A stretch of 64,000 bases of DNA. It comes from Arsenophonus sp052174535. Its GTDB lineage: Bacteria > Pseudomonadota > Gammaproteobacteria > Enterobacterales > Enterobacteriaceae. How positions within the stretch are numbered: position 1 is the first letter of the stretch; every line of letters begins with the position of its first letter. The notes under the pieces are model-generated. The model was not told where the DNA came from. It searched no databases and saw nothing but the letters and a program-made list of their open reading frames with translations. The stretch spans positions 12,037 through 76,036 of the forward strand of contig JBQMRQ010000100.1 of assembly GCA_052174535.1 (NCBI GenBank), written 5' to 3'. Shown one piece after another: positions 21,636-31,520 of this stretch. A program made the position numbers and the translations under genes.

Positions 21636-22172
21636 TTAAAGCGCTTTCTCGGCAATCACTGATCCTTTAGGCTCATTATGAATAGTGATGTGCATGATTA
21701 GTAATTTCCGAATTAACTGACGAGCCACTTGTTCACGCATTTCTTGCTTAATAAGTTCGTTTTCGGCATCTTTAGCTAATATTTCTAATGGATTTTCAAA
21801 GAAAGCGCGTTTGACATGAATTTTGATAGGATAAACTGTGCCGTTAGAGAGGATAATTTGCGCGCTGACCCAGAAATTTAATTGTTTTTCTATACTTTTT
21901 CCGTCTTGATAGATTGAAACGGTTTTGATGTTTTCATATGAATCCACTATTTTTAATATAGGCACATTCTGAAGATTTTCATCAATTAAATTAATATTGT
22001 TTAAGCGCAATTGCTGTCTAATTGCACGTTCCAATGGGCCATAGGGATCAGCGCTACTTAATTTTAATGTTTTTAATTCTTCAGTTATCTTTGGCATGCT
22101 TTGTAAGCAAAATTTACAACTAGCCGTGATTAATACGGCTAAGTATAGAAATAATCTAATTAAATAACGCAC
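21636..22172 (-). CDS. lptE: LPS-assembly lipoprotein LptE (GTG start)
   Basis: Outer-membrane lipoprotein that plugs the LptD barrel and helps insert LPS. I choose GTG at 22172 over the upstream ATG at 22202. The resulting start VRYLIRLFLYLAVLITASC aligns with E. coli MRYLATLLLSLAVLITAGC, putting the lipobox Cys at residue 19. AGGAG sits seven bases before the GTG, and the longer frame would overlap leuS. The mature part contains the family run DPYGPLERAIRQQLRLNNI. The protein is 178 residues, somewhat shorter than E. coli (193), mainly at the variable C-terminus. The partner lptD is outside the window. Confidence 0.9.
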   Translation of the reverse strand: MRYLIRLFLYLAVLITASCKFCLQSMPKITEELKTLKLSSADPYGPLERAIRQQLRLNNINLIDENLQNVPILKIVDSYENIKTVSIYQDGKSIEKQLNFWVSAQIILSNGTVYPIKIHVKRAFFENPLEILAKDAENELIKQEMREQVARQLIRKLLIMHITIHNEPKGSVIAEKAL

Positions 22173-22191
22173 ATCATATCTCCTTATTATG

Positions 22192-24777
22192 TTAACCGAC
22201 AATAAGGTTTAACAGCTTACCTGAAGCATAAATTACCTTATGAATGCTCATACCTTTAAGATATTTTGCCACACCATATTCTTGCATTGCTATAGCTAAA
22301 ACAGCACCTTCTGATGCATTTATATCGATAGTAATACGCCCACGAACTTTACCATTAACTTGAATAATAACTAATTTAGTATTATCTATTTTTATTTGTT
22401 CATCAGCAACTGGCCAAGGTGCATTATCAATATCTTCCTGGTGACCAAGTGCTTTCCACATGACAAAGCAAGCATGAGGGATAATAGGCGACAGCATCCG
22501 CACAATAACTTCTAAAGATTCTTGCATTAACGCCCGATCTTGTTCGCTATAATGAGAGGAGACTCGCGTCAGTTTATTCATAAATTCCATAATAGTAGCA
22601 ATTGCAGTATTAAATGCATAATGCCGACCGATATCATCAGTTACTTTAGGAATAATTTTATGTAGATCACGCCGTAAATTTTTCTGATCTGGCGTAAGGT
22701 TTCCTCTATCTAATAGAGATGTTTTACCTTTTTGCGTATGTTCAAAAACGGTGCGCCAAAGACGACGAATAAAACGATTTGCACCTTCTACACTTGATTC
22801 TTGCCATTCCAAAGTGAGCTCTGGTGGAGCAGCAAACATCATAAATAAACGAACTGTATCTGCCCCATATTTTTTTACCATTAATTGTGGATCGATACCG
22901 TTATTTTTCGATTTAGACATTTTACTCTTCCCAGAATAGAAGAGTTCATGCCCATCCTGATCAGTTGCTTTAACAATTTTACCTTTTTTATCTCGTTCAA
23001 TCGTAACATGAACAGGTGACACCCAAACTCGTTGTCCATTTTTATCTAAGTAATAAAAAGAATCAGCTAATACCATTCCTTGACATAACAAGCGTTTAGC
23101 TGGCTCATCAGAATTTACTAAGCCGGCATCACGCATCAATTTATGGAAAAAACGGAAATATAATAAATGCATAATGGCATGTTCAATACCACCAATATAT
23201 TGATCAATCGGCAACCAATAATTAGATGCATTCGGATCTAGCATTCCTTGCTCATAATTAGGACAGGTATAACGAGCATAATACCAGGATGACTCCATAA
23301 AAGTATCAAAGGTATCCGTTTCACGTAATGCTGCATAACCATTAATCTTGGTTTTAGCCCATTCTGGATTGGCTTTAATAGGACTAGTGATCCCACTCAT
23401 TACCACATTTTCTGGTAAGATGACGGGTAGTTGTTCTTCTGGTACTGCTCTGATAGAGCCGTCCCCCATTATTAACATTGGAATAGGTACTCCCCAATAA
23501 CGTTGCCGAGAAACACCCCAATCACGTAAACGATAATTAACTTTACGTTGAGCTGAACCTTGTGAAACTAGTTTATCAGTAATTGCATCAGCTCCTGTTT
23601 CGTTATTCATGCCAATTAATTTGCCTGAATTAATTAACGTATTTTTATCAGTTAACGAACCGGTTTTTAGATCGGGGATTTGGCCTTCATTATCAGTAAT
23701 GATAGCCTTGATCGGTAAATGATATTTGCTTGCGAATTCCCAGTCACGCCGATCATGCTCTGGAACCGCCATTACTGCCTCTGTACCATATTCCATTAAT
23801 ACAAAATTAGCTACCCAGATCGGGATTTTTTTATTAGTTAGCGGGTGAATTGCAAATAAATTGGTGGCAATACCTTTTTTCTCCATGGTTGCTATTTCTG
23901 CTTCAGCAACTTTGCTATTACAACTTTTATTAATAAAATCCCTAAGCTTAGCATTTTTTTCTGCCGCACTTTTTGCTAACGGATGAGTTGCTGCAATAAC
24001 GAGATAAGTCACTCCCATAAAAGTATCAGGTCGAGTAGTATAAACGGTTATTTTATCATCTTTATCTGCTAATTTAAAGGTAACTTCAACCCCTTCTGAG
24101 CGGCCGATCCAGTTACGCTGCATAGTTTTAATTTTCTCTGGCCAGCCATCAAGTTTATCTAAATTATTAAGTAACTCTTCAGCATAAGCAGTAATTTTTA
24201 TAAACCATTGAGGAATTTCTTTACGCTCAATTGGAGTATCACAACGCCAGCAACAACCATCAATAACTTGCTCGTTAGCTAAGACTGTTAAATCATTTGG
24301 GCACCAGTTGACAGCAGAGTTTTTTTTATAAACTAAACCTTTTTCATAAAGCTTAATAAAAAACCATTGCTCCCAACGATAATATTCCGGTGTACAAGTT
24401 GTGACTTCTCGACTCCAGTCATAACCAAATCCGAGCATTTTTAATTGATTTTTCATACAATTAATATTGGTATAAGTCCAAGTAGCTGGAGCAGTATTAT
24501 TTTTTACTGCTACACCTTCAGCCGGTAAACCAAAAGCATCCCAGCCGATAGGTTGCAGCACATTTTTGCCTAGCATGCGTTGATAACGTGAAATAACATC
24601 ACCAATAGTATAGTTTCGAACATGCCCCATATGTAGCTTACCAGATGGGTAAGGTAACATTGATAGACAATAGTATTTTTCTTTTTTATTATCTTCTATT
24701 ACTTTAAATGTTTGTTTTTCTTCCCAATGACGTTGTACGTATTTCTCTATCTCTTCTGGTCGATATTCTTCTTTCAT
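22192..24777 (-). CDS. leuS: Leucyl-tRNA synthetase
   Basis: Class I synthetase that charges tRNA-Leu and edits mischarged products. I start at ATG 24777 (MKEEYRPEEIEKYVQRHWEE), which aligns with E. coli [20 protein letters not shown]; the open frame extends 14 codons upstream but that part is not conserved. About 861 residues. The HIGH-type motif is PYPSGKLHMGHVRNY near 42-56, the editing site contains TTRPDTFMGVTYL near 247, and the KMSKS loop is KMSKSKNNG near 620. First gene of leuS-lptE-holA-nadD. A tRNA-Leu(UAG) substrate is encoded at 48972-49056. Confidence 0.98.
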   Translation of the reverse strand: MKEEYRPEEIEKYVQRHWEEKQTFKVIEDNKKEKYYCLSMLPYPSGKLHMGHVRNYTIGDVISRYQRMLGKNVLQPIGWDAFGLPAEGVAVKNNTAPATWTYTNINCMKNQLKMLGFGYDWSREVTTCTPEYYRWEQWFFIKLYEKGLVYKKNSAVNWCPNDLTVLANEQVIDGCCWRCDTPIERKEIPQWFIKITAYAEELLNNLDKLDGWPEKIKTMQRNWIGRSEGVEVTFKLADKDDKITVYTTRPDTFMGVTYLVIAATHPLAKSAAEKNAKLRDFINKSCNSKVAEAEIATMEKKGIATNLFAIHPLTNKKIPIWVANFVLMEYGTEAVMAVPEHDRRDWEFASKYHLPIKAIITDNEGQIPDLKTGSLTDKNTLINSGKLIGMNNETGADAITDKLVSQGSAQRKVNYRLRDWGVSRQRYWGVPIPMLIMGDGSIRAVPEEQLPVILPENVVMSGITSPIKANPEWAKTKINGYAALRETDTFDTFMESSWYYARYTCPNYEQGMLDPNASNYWLPIDQYIGGIEHAIMHLLYFRFFHKLMRDAGLVNSDEPAKRLLCQGMVLADSFYYLDKNGQRVWVSPVHVTIERDKKGKIVKATDQDGHELFYSGKSKMSKSKNNGIDPQLMVKKYGADTVRLFMMFAAPPELTLEWQESSVEGANRFIRRLWRTVFEHTQKGKTSLLDRGNLTPDQKNLRRDLHKIIPKVTDDIGRHYAFNTAIATIMEFMNKLTRVSSHYSEQDRALMQESLEVIVRMLSPIIPHACFVMWKALGHQEDIDNAPWPVADEQIKIDNTKLVIIQVNGKVRGRITIDINASEGAVLAIAMQEYGVAKYLKGMSIHKVIYASGKLLNLIVG

Positions 24778-26029
24778 GCATGACACCGATATTCCTCCAC
24801 TATGCTGATAATGTGGCATAAGTTGCGAACGATATAGCAGATTTAGATCTGCATAGAATAGCGAATAAATACCTCTAATAACAAGTATTGATAACTATTT
24901 AACCGTGGAGTTAAATTAACTTTATTAATGCAAATGATGTATAGATTTAGATAGTAAAATTTTAGATAGTAGCCTATCCTGCTTTAGGCGCTATTTTAAT
25001 ATTATTATTTAATCGATTGGCAACTACTTTTATCATTCAATAATGAATATTGATTTATATATGATCTTAACAATAAATTTTTAGCATATTTTGCTATTAA
25101 TAGCGCCGTAAAGAAATCATATTTATTGTTATTTTTAATAATTTCTTTCATCCAATAAAAATAATTCAATGATAAACTTTTTAATAAATCCCATTTTGTT
25201 TGGTACCTATTATCATGGTTATTCCTTCATTAGCAAGTTTTACTGATCAGATAAACGTAGCTCATTATGAAATGAGCAGCTAAGCTACGCTACTTCTGGG
25301 ATATTCATGAACAGAGTGTTCTTTTATACTCTGGGATATGTTAATTTTTTAGTAATTTAGCAAATGGTTCAAAATAAATATCCTTTAAAAGGATAAATTA
25401 GATAAATCAAGAAGACAATACACGAGAACTTTACATGTTTACTTCGTTTATTTATTTTAAGCATTTATGATCTCCTTACCGGAATTGATTATGACAGACC
25501 AGCTTAATTTTTTATGATACCAAAAGAGGCTATACAGAAATGCAGTGACCATGAATCAACGGTTCTTATTTTTTCTTAACATGCAGTATCATCTGCCTCT
25601 ATAGTCACGATTATCCTGGGTTTTTATCAATAACCCAAGTCATCGTTGTAACACTGAAACAACTACATTGAAGGTAGACTAAAGTCTATTTGCTGATAAA
25701 TTCATCACTTATAGAGAATAGTGATAATCCCTGTTTCATTTCCCCCTAATGAAACAAATATAAAGATAACTGGGCTGATAGTAACATAATGAATATGGGA
25801 TAGGATAATGATTTTTATTTTCTTTGGTAGAGAGACCCTAGATGTTTTATTCACGCGCCCAAATAAATTATTTTTTACTATTTAACGAAGGCTGGAATAA
25901 ATTTCTTGAAAAACACCGTAAAAATCTCAACTCGGAAACACATTTGTCTGTTAAGCGAAACTTGCCTGCAGTACCTTGCGCCAAGGTATTCGTTAACACT
26001 GTTGTGAATTCTCCTGAATCTTCCCAGTT
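24778..26029. other. Unassigned region upstream of leuS
   Basis: No recognisable gene, and no trace I can identify of the genes that follow leuS in E. coli. 25369-25464 (minus) is a 31-codon frame with a good Shine-Dalgarno (AAGGAG, seven bases from ATG) and a hydrophobic C-terminal half; no family recognised. 25842-26072 (plus) is an open frame of 76 codons whose product resembles nothing I know and whose 3' end runs into IS1595 sequence. It is more likely chance or gene debris than a gene. Confidence 0.4.
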
Positions 26030-27056
26030 ATATTGGCAAAGATTATTTATAGAAATCCCTTATACTGTATGAAGAATTTTCGCTACAGAGGTTAGAATGA
26101 AAAAGCAAGCAGCCATAAAGATCAAAGAGACTATTTCCTGACTCCATAGTAACATAAATTGCATCTTATTAATTAAGATCAGTGATATTATGTTGAATTA
26201 TATTCAATAATACATTGAAGAAAGTTATTCTACTTTATTTTTCCTATGTTATGATAGTTAACATATTCTCCGTTCAGGAGATTCATTATAGTTACGATAT
26301 CACTTTAAAATCCTTGATTGCAAGAAAACATTTATCAATATTACTACAAGTCAGTCATATGGCAAAACTACATCAGAAGGATAAAAAGTTTAGTTATCTA
26401 CTATGTACGTTGAATAACTTGACTATAGAGGATCCAGCAAAACAAATAGGAATTAATTTGAAACAGCGCTTAGAATTAGCGTCATTGCTTTTTATTTTAG
26501 CGGAGACAGCCAACATAAGCGCATTAAATAGCATTATTGACGTGAAAAATATTTTTCCCTGAATCCTTTAAAAGGAAGCGTTATATTTCCATATGGGAAA
26601 GGTAGAAAATGCGGAAGAGTAGGAGATAAAAGGAAAAATAAATTCCGGACTTAATCACCAGAAATTAATAGAATCATTGTGAGTGATGAAATTATTGAAT
26701 AGTTTGATGCGTAGTATATTAGCTGTATCTTAAGCCAATTATCGATAAAAACTTCATCCTTTAATTAGATGGAGTTAAATATTATGAAACCTTTGTTAGC
26801 GAGTACGAAATTAATTACTATCACTTAACAAGGTCGGATAACTAGATAATTATTAATAAGAAATTACACATTCAAAATATGAACAGTTATATCAGGCGAT
26901 CATTAAAGATGGGTAAGTAGATTCTGCAGTGAATAGTCGTTTTATTTACTGAATTAGCTGATCTTAATAAGATTCTTTGAATTACAAAAATTGAAATATA
27001 AATATGCTATAAATTGTGCTGCGAGCAAAGCAGCAACTTTTGCTAACATAGGTAAA
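26030..27056 (+). mobile_element. IS1595-family remnant
   Basis: Broken frames of an IS1595 (ISSod11-like group) transposase. LNNLTIEDPAKQIGINLKQR lies near 26408-26468, then the catalytic neighbourhood IIDVKNIFPESFKRKRYIP (family: VEVDETFFLESFKGKR) around 26530-26590, then C-terminal pieces equivalent to HIQTVNSYISRLK near 26870-26900. The 3' end carries CTGCGAGCAAAGCAGCAAC. Dead: the first catalytic Asp region reads DVKNIF and stops abound. Confidence 0.78.
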
Positions 27057-28002
27057 TTCCCACCGCCGTTTTTTCTGCTATTTCTCTAAATCAAAATCCT
27101 ATAGCTCATGCTGCATCAAAACTAACGAGCAAGTAGTTAGCAGCGCAGGTTTATATTTTCCTGACTGCAACTAGCAATACATTATTTAACTATTATTTCA
27201 TTTTCTTTATCCTTTTTAACAATAATTGGCTACCACTCAATCCTCTGTTTCTCGCCACTGCTGGGTTATACTACAGTAAGCACGCAAACAGGGTATTGAA
27301 ATTGCTATCTTCATATACCTTTTATACTTATGGTTGACAATTCAATCAACATCTTCATGTTCACCTCTCCGTTAGTCTGTAGAAGCCTGAACATTAAGAA
27401 TATTACATGGCATAAGCTACTCTTAAAAAAATAGAGGGCAAAAAATTTAGCAAGGCGTTGTTGGTATCCGGCTAATAGCCGTACAGTAATAACTTAATAA
27501 ATCCTAGTGTTTCCTGATCTTGAGAATATCTGCGTCAGGAAGCAACGACAAGGTTATACCTGAAGGCATAATTCGAATGTTACTGGAAAATACACACTTC
27601 ATAAAAAGATAAAAAGGGTATGACATAGTATAAATACTTCGTACACTACTTTTAAATTACCCTCAGTATCCGCGTAAAAACTGCGGCATTGCTGATTGGG
27701 GCGGGTTGTGCTTCATTACTATGAAGCACTTCGGACTAAAGCAGTACTAGCAGAAGTCCTTAACGCAGGAATAAATGATCAGTCGCCCTATTATAGGCAT
27801 AATTCGGTAAGGCCTGCTAAGATGGTACGTTATTATGATTTATAATTGAATCGTAAACAAGGGTATATGGCTATTACCAAAATATTTAAGACCTTATAAA
27901 GAGGCCTTAAAAGATAACACAGTTTTTAAAAAAACAGAAAACCGAGGTTTTCTGTTCTGATAAAAGGATTTTCTGCGCGTTAATGCGCAGCTCTAAGCCA
28001 TA
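27057..28002. other. Unassigned region with hairpins
   Basis: No gene recognised. G+C is higher than in neighbouring non-coding DNA, especially 27490-27830. A minus-strand ATG near 27346 has a strong Shine-Dalgarno (GGAGAGG) but its frame stops after 15 codons, as expected of a decayed gene. Two perfect hairpins sit at the right edge: 27933-27956 (AACAGAAAACC / GGTTTTCTGTT, loop GA) and 27973-27990 (CTGCGC / GCGCAG). Confidence 0.4.
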
Positions 28003-29177
28003 ACTGGACAATATGCTAAACGTGTCTTCTCGACAGGCGTTACGTCATCATCCGTAATAGTGTTTGCTACAACAAGTCACACAGACTACCATTGCAATTT
28101 TAAAATTAAAGTGACTAAAATGGGTTAAGGTGCCATTCTTGCAACGGCAACAAAAATATGCTTTAAAAAGTAATTATCATTGTCTTATCTGAAGCTTACA
28201 AAAGCAAAGCAAAATGCTAGCGCATAGGCTTATATCTGCAAGGCAGATTCATCGGTGATTTTTACGAATCTCTGTGGAGCTTTTTAATAAAAAGCACGTG
28301 ATTTCTCTGCAAGGTAGTTATACCATACCAGAAGACTGAAATAGAAATGTCTTGAAGAGCAAAAGCAATGGCAGCTACCTAATTTAAGCGATACGCGTTA
28401 CATTTCTTTTCTGAAGATATACGCCGGCATGTTTAGGCAGCTAGGTGATCGCTTTTACTTGCTGATTACTATTAGCGTCACTACACATTGACGTAAGAAG
28501 GGGAATTCATTGCGGTCAAAAGATAGTTATTAAAAATTAAAGGGGGAACTGGGGCGAACTTCTGGATTGACACAAGCGCGCAGTTTAACTGCATCTCTAG
28601 GTTTACTATAGGAGACGGTGCTTTTGGTTTTTATAATGCAATGGCAAATATTCCTAAGTACGCAGTACCAATGTTGGTGATATATAAAATAGCTAATGCA
28701 CTAGTTTCGTTTCCTAATGGTATACAAATAAAAGTTAAGAGTGAGGCTACTGGAGTTTTGGCTAACAAAAAGCTGTGATGCCTGCAATAAAATCTTTAAT
28801 ATTTTATTGGAAATAGGTTTCAGCGAATATCTTGTGGGGATGAAGAATCTGGAGAAAAAGCAAGAAGAATGGCTGGCATATTATGATATCCTGTTGCCAC
28901 TGTGCATCAATAAGAATGACGAATTCGATTGAATCAGCTTTTGCAAAAATTAGGTTATGAAACTGATGCTTGAAATACTATAGTTCGAGAAAATAATCCT
29001 TTCAATGGTATTAAAGCTATTCCCATCTTCTCAAAAAAATTGAAAACTGGCTAAATAGGGGTTTAAGTTTTTAAAAATGATAGCAACAACATCAAATTTT
29101 AAAAATCGAAAATAGATTCACAAAGCATCAAAGTATAAGATAGCATAAACACTATACATCAGATTTGCTAATAACTA
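28003..29177 (+). mobile_element. IS256-family remnant, 5' truncated
   Basis: Aligns with the other IS256 copies from about 230 bp after their left end to the right end (ATACATCAGATTTGCTAATA ending at 29177). A surviving in-frame fragment at 28741-28932 reads KSCDACNKIFNILLEIGF, a decayed form of the transposase helical region. 28279-28295 is a perfect 7-bp hairpin (GCTTTTT / AAAAAGC). Confidence 0.82.
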
Positions 29178-29250
29178 TAAATTAGGGGCAACTCCAGTAT
29201 TTATTTTTCTGTCATAACTGCAAAAATAAACTTAAATATAACTCATTTTA

Positions 29251-29730
29251 TTATTTAATTTTCTGTAACATTGTTTTCGCTATTAGTTCTGGTAAAAAAG
29301 ATGAAACATCGCCGCCATAGCGAGCAACTTCTTTAATTAAAGAAGAGGAAACAAACGATAATTTTAGAGAAGGTAATAAAAAAATGGTTTCCAAACCAAC
29401 CATTAGTTGGCTATTCATATTAGCCAACTGACATTCATATTCAAAATCTGACACAGATCGTATACATCTAATCAAAATATTTGCCTTATGTTTTTTCGCA
29501 AAATTTGCCGTAAGCTCACAAAAGCTAGTTACTTCAACATTAGTTATATGTTTTGTTTGTTCTTTAGCAAAAGAAATACGTTCACTTATGGTAAACATAA
29601 GATTTTTATGCGAGCTATCAGAAATAGCCAATATTATCTGTTCAAATATTAATGAAGCACGTTCTATAATATCTAAATGACCATAAGTTATGGGATCAAA
29701 AGTACCAGGATAAATTGCTTTTTTTTTCAT
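29251..29730 (-). CDS. coaD: Phosphopantetheine adenylyltransferase
   Basis: Penultimate step of coenzyme A synthesis: ATP plus 4'-phosphopantetheine gives dephospho-CoA. The 159 residues equal the E. coli length. The nucleotidyltransferase signature AIYPGTFDPITYGHLDII is at residues 5-22, RCIRSVSDFEYECQLANMN near 88-106, and the C-terminal SFVSSSLIKEVARYGGDVS near 125-143. It is isolated, with IS256 debris downstream and AT-rich DNA upstream. In E. coli it neighbours waaA and mutM, so this position is rearranged. Confidence 0.97.
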   Translation of the reverse strand: MKKKAIYPGTFDPITYGHLDIIERASLIFEQIILAISDSSHKNLMFTISERISFAKEQTKHITNVEVTSFCELTANFAKKHKANILIRCIRSVSDFEYECQLANMNSQLMVGLETIFLLPSLKLSFVSSSLIKEVARYGGDVSSFLPELIAKTMLQKIK

Positions 29731-29934
29731 AAAGTTATTTTCACTAATTATCGTCTTATTTAAGCATATTAAATAATAATACTGATAAACTAAATATTAT
29801 TATTCACAATAATATCTATCATTTATTTTCTATTAAAATAAATGATAATTACTATTGTATTTTTAGTTAATTATTAATTTAACTTTAACTAGTAAATAAA
29901 ATATAAAAAATTTTTTTCTTTAATAATAGTTATT

Positions 29935-30183
29935 AACTTATGCTTATTTTATATAAGAGTTTTCGGAAATGGGTGGTATCGTATCCTCTGATCATTGATT
30001 TCATAAATGATCTCAACAATTAAAGATGAGATGATATGTTATGAAAAGTCTACTTTACAGAAATCTATAAATAAAAGATTATTCTGATCCTTTTCATGAA
30101 CTCTCTTCCGTTAATGTTCATAAGACAGCTAATAAGCACCGCGTGTTAAGGGTGATCTTGAAATCATAATGCTGCAACAATAT
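29935..30183 (+). mobile_element. IS256-family fragment, left end only
   Basis: First about 250 bp of an IS256 element in plus orientation, including the region around the transposase start (GATGATATGTTATGAAAAGT). It is cut off exactly where the next, oppositely oriented IS256 copy begins at 30184. This looks like insertion of one copy into another with loss of the remainder. Confidence 0.75.
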
Positions 30184-31458
30184 GAGTTATTAGTAAATAG
30201 TGTATAGATAGTCAGGGCTCTCTCTCACCTCACTCTGAGATTTTGTAAATCTTCTCTTCGCCCTTTTAATATTGGATATTGTTTAGCGCCATTGTCAGTA
30301 AGTTAATTCCTTTAGTCTGCTCTAGCTATCCTGAGCAGACGGAAGCAGTTTCAATACCATTAAAAAGATTGTTTTCTTGAACTACAGCCGATTTATAGGT
30401 CACTATCGCAAAATCCGATTAAATCGAATTTGTTGTTTTTATTGATGCCACAGTGCGATAACGGAAAATTATAGAATTCCAGCCATTCTTCTCGCTCTTT
30501 CTCCAACTTCTTCATCACTAGATGAAGCTGAAAATCTTGCTAACAAAATATCAAGGGCTTTATTAACTGCATCTCTCTACTAATATAGCTGTATAGATCT
30601 CCCGCAATCACCATTAACTTTCGGTGTTGCATGCCTTTAGTGGGCGAAGATAATACATTAGCTACATTATGTATCTAATAACATTAGTTCTACATATCTA
30701 GGAATATCTTTTCTATTACATTCCAAAAGCCAATGGCACCAGCTCTCCATAGCAAGCTTAAAGATACGGTTAAGTCCCCCGACATTACAGGGTAATAAAA
30801 GTTATATCCAAGTGCATTTCAATTTTTGATAATCATTTTTGACTACAATGATCTCCCACTTTATATCCATATATCCATGCAGTGATATCGATAAATTAAA
30901 GCAGCAGGTAAAAGCGATCACCTGCCTAACAACATAGTATAACATTTGCCAACAAATATAAACGTAGCGATATCACTTATAATCAAACAAAACAGCATTC
31001 CCTATGCCCTTTTCAAGGTATTTCCGTTTCACTATGTTGATGGGTCTTCTCTTCGGGAGAAGACATCCATACGATTTTTACAAAGAAGCTCTTATTGGAG
31101 CTTTATAAAAATTACTGGTAGAGAAACTATTTAATGTTTTTTGCATACTTCAGATAAGGCGACGCAAGAAGTTTTAGAACGTATTCCATTGCCGTTTTAA
31201 TTCTAACCTTAGGCGATTTAATTTCAACATTGCCAATACCAGTCTATATTGTTAATTGTGACAAATATCCCCCTAGAAATGAGTTCATGCAAGAGATAAG
31301 AATAATATCTGATTTTTGCGGATAACTGGGATAACTGTAGTAAAGTAGACTTTTTATGGTATATAACCTCTCTATTATTAACATTATTCACGAAATTAAT
31401 TAATATAATAGAGAACAGCATCTTACAAAACTTGATACACCAGAAATAAGCATAACTC
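30184..31458 (-). mobile_element. IS256-family remnant, both ends present
   Basis: Begins GAGTTATTAGTAAATAGTGT at 30184 and ends CACCAGAAATAAGCATAACTC at 31458, about 1.28 kb with small internal deletions. The transposase is destroyed. 31044-31064 is a perfect 8-bp hairpin (GTCTTCTC / GAGAAGAC). It abuts recD, occupying the place of argA in the usual recB-recD-argA order. Confidence 0.84.
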
Positions 31459-31520
31459 CTTTTATTATTCACTATTACAATTTTAAATAAAAATAACCAG
31501 TAAAATAGATTCTACTTTCA

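Noticed and set aside
25842..26072. 76-codon plus-strand open frame
   Set aside because: No recognisable family, no clear ribosome-binding site, and its 3' end runs into IS1595 sequence.
26215..26562. 115-codon plus-strand open frame
   Set aside because: Surviving stretch of the IS1595 transposase; no start signal of its own and it stops inside the element.
28741..28932. 63-codon plus-strand open frame
   Set aside because: Fragment of the IS256 transposase in the copy at 28003-29177.
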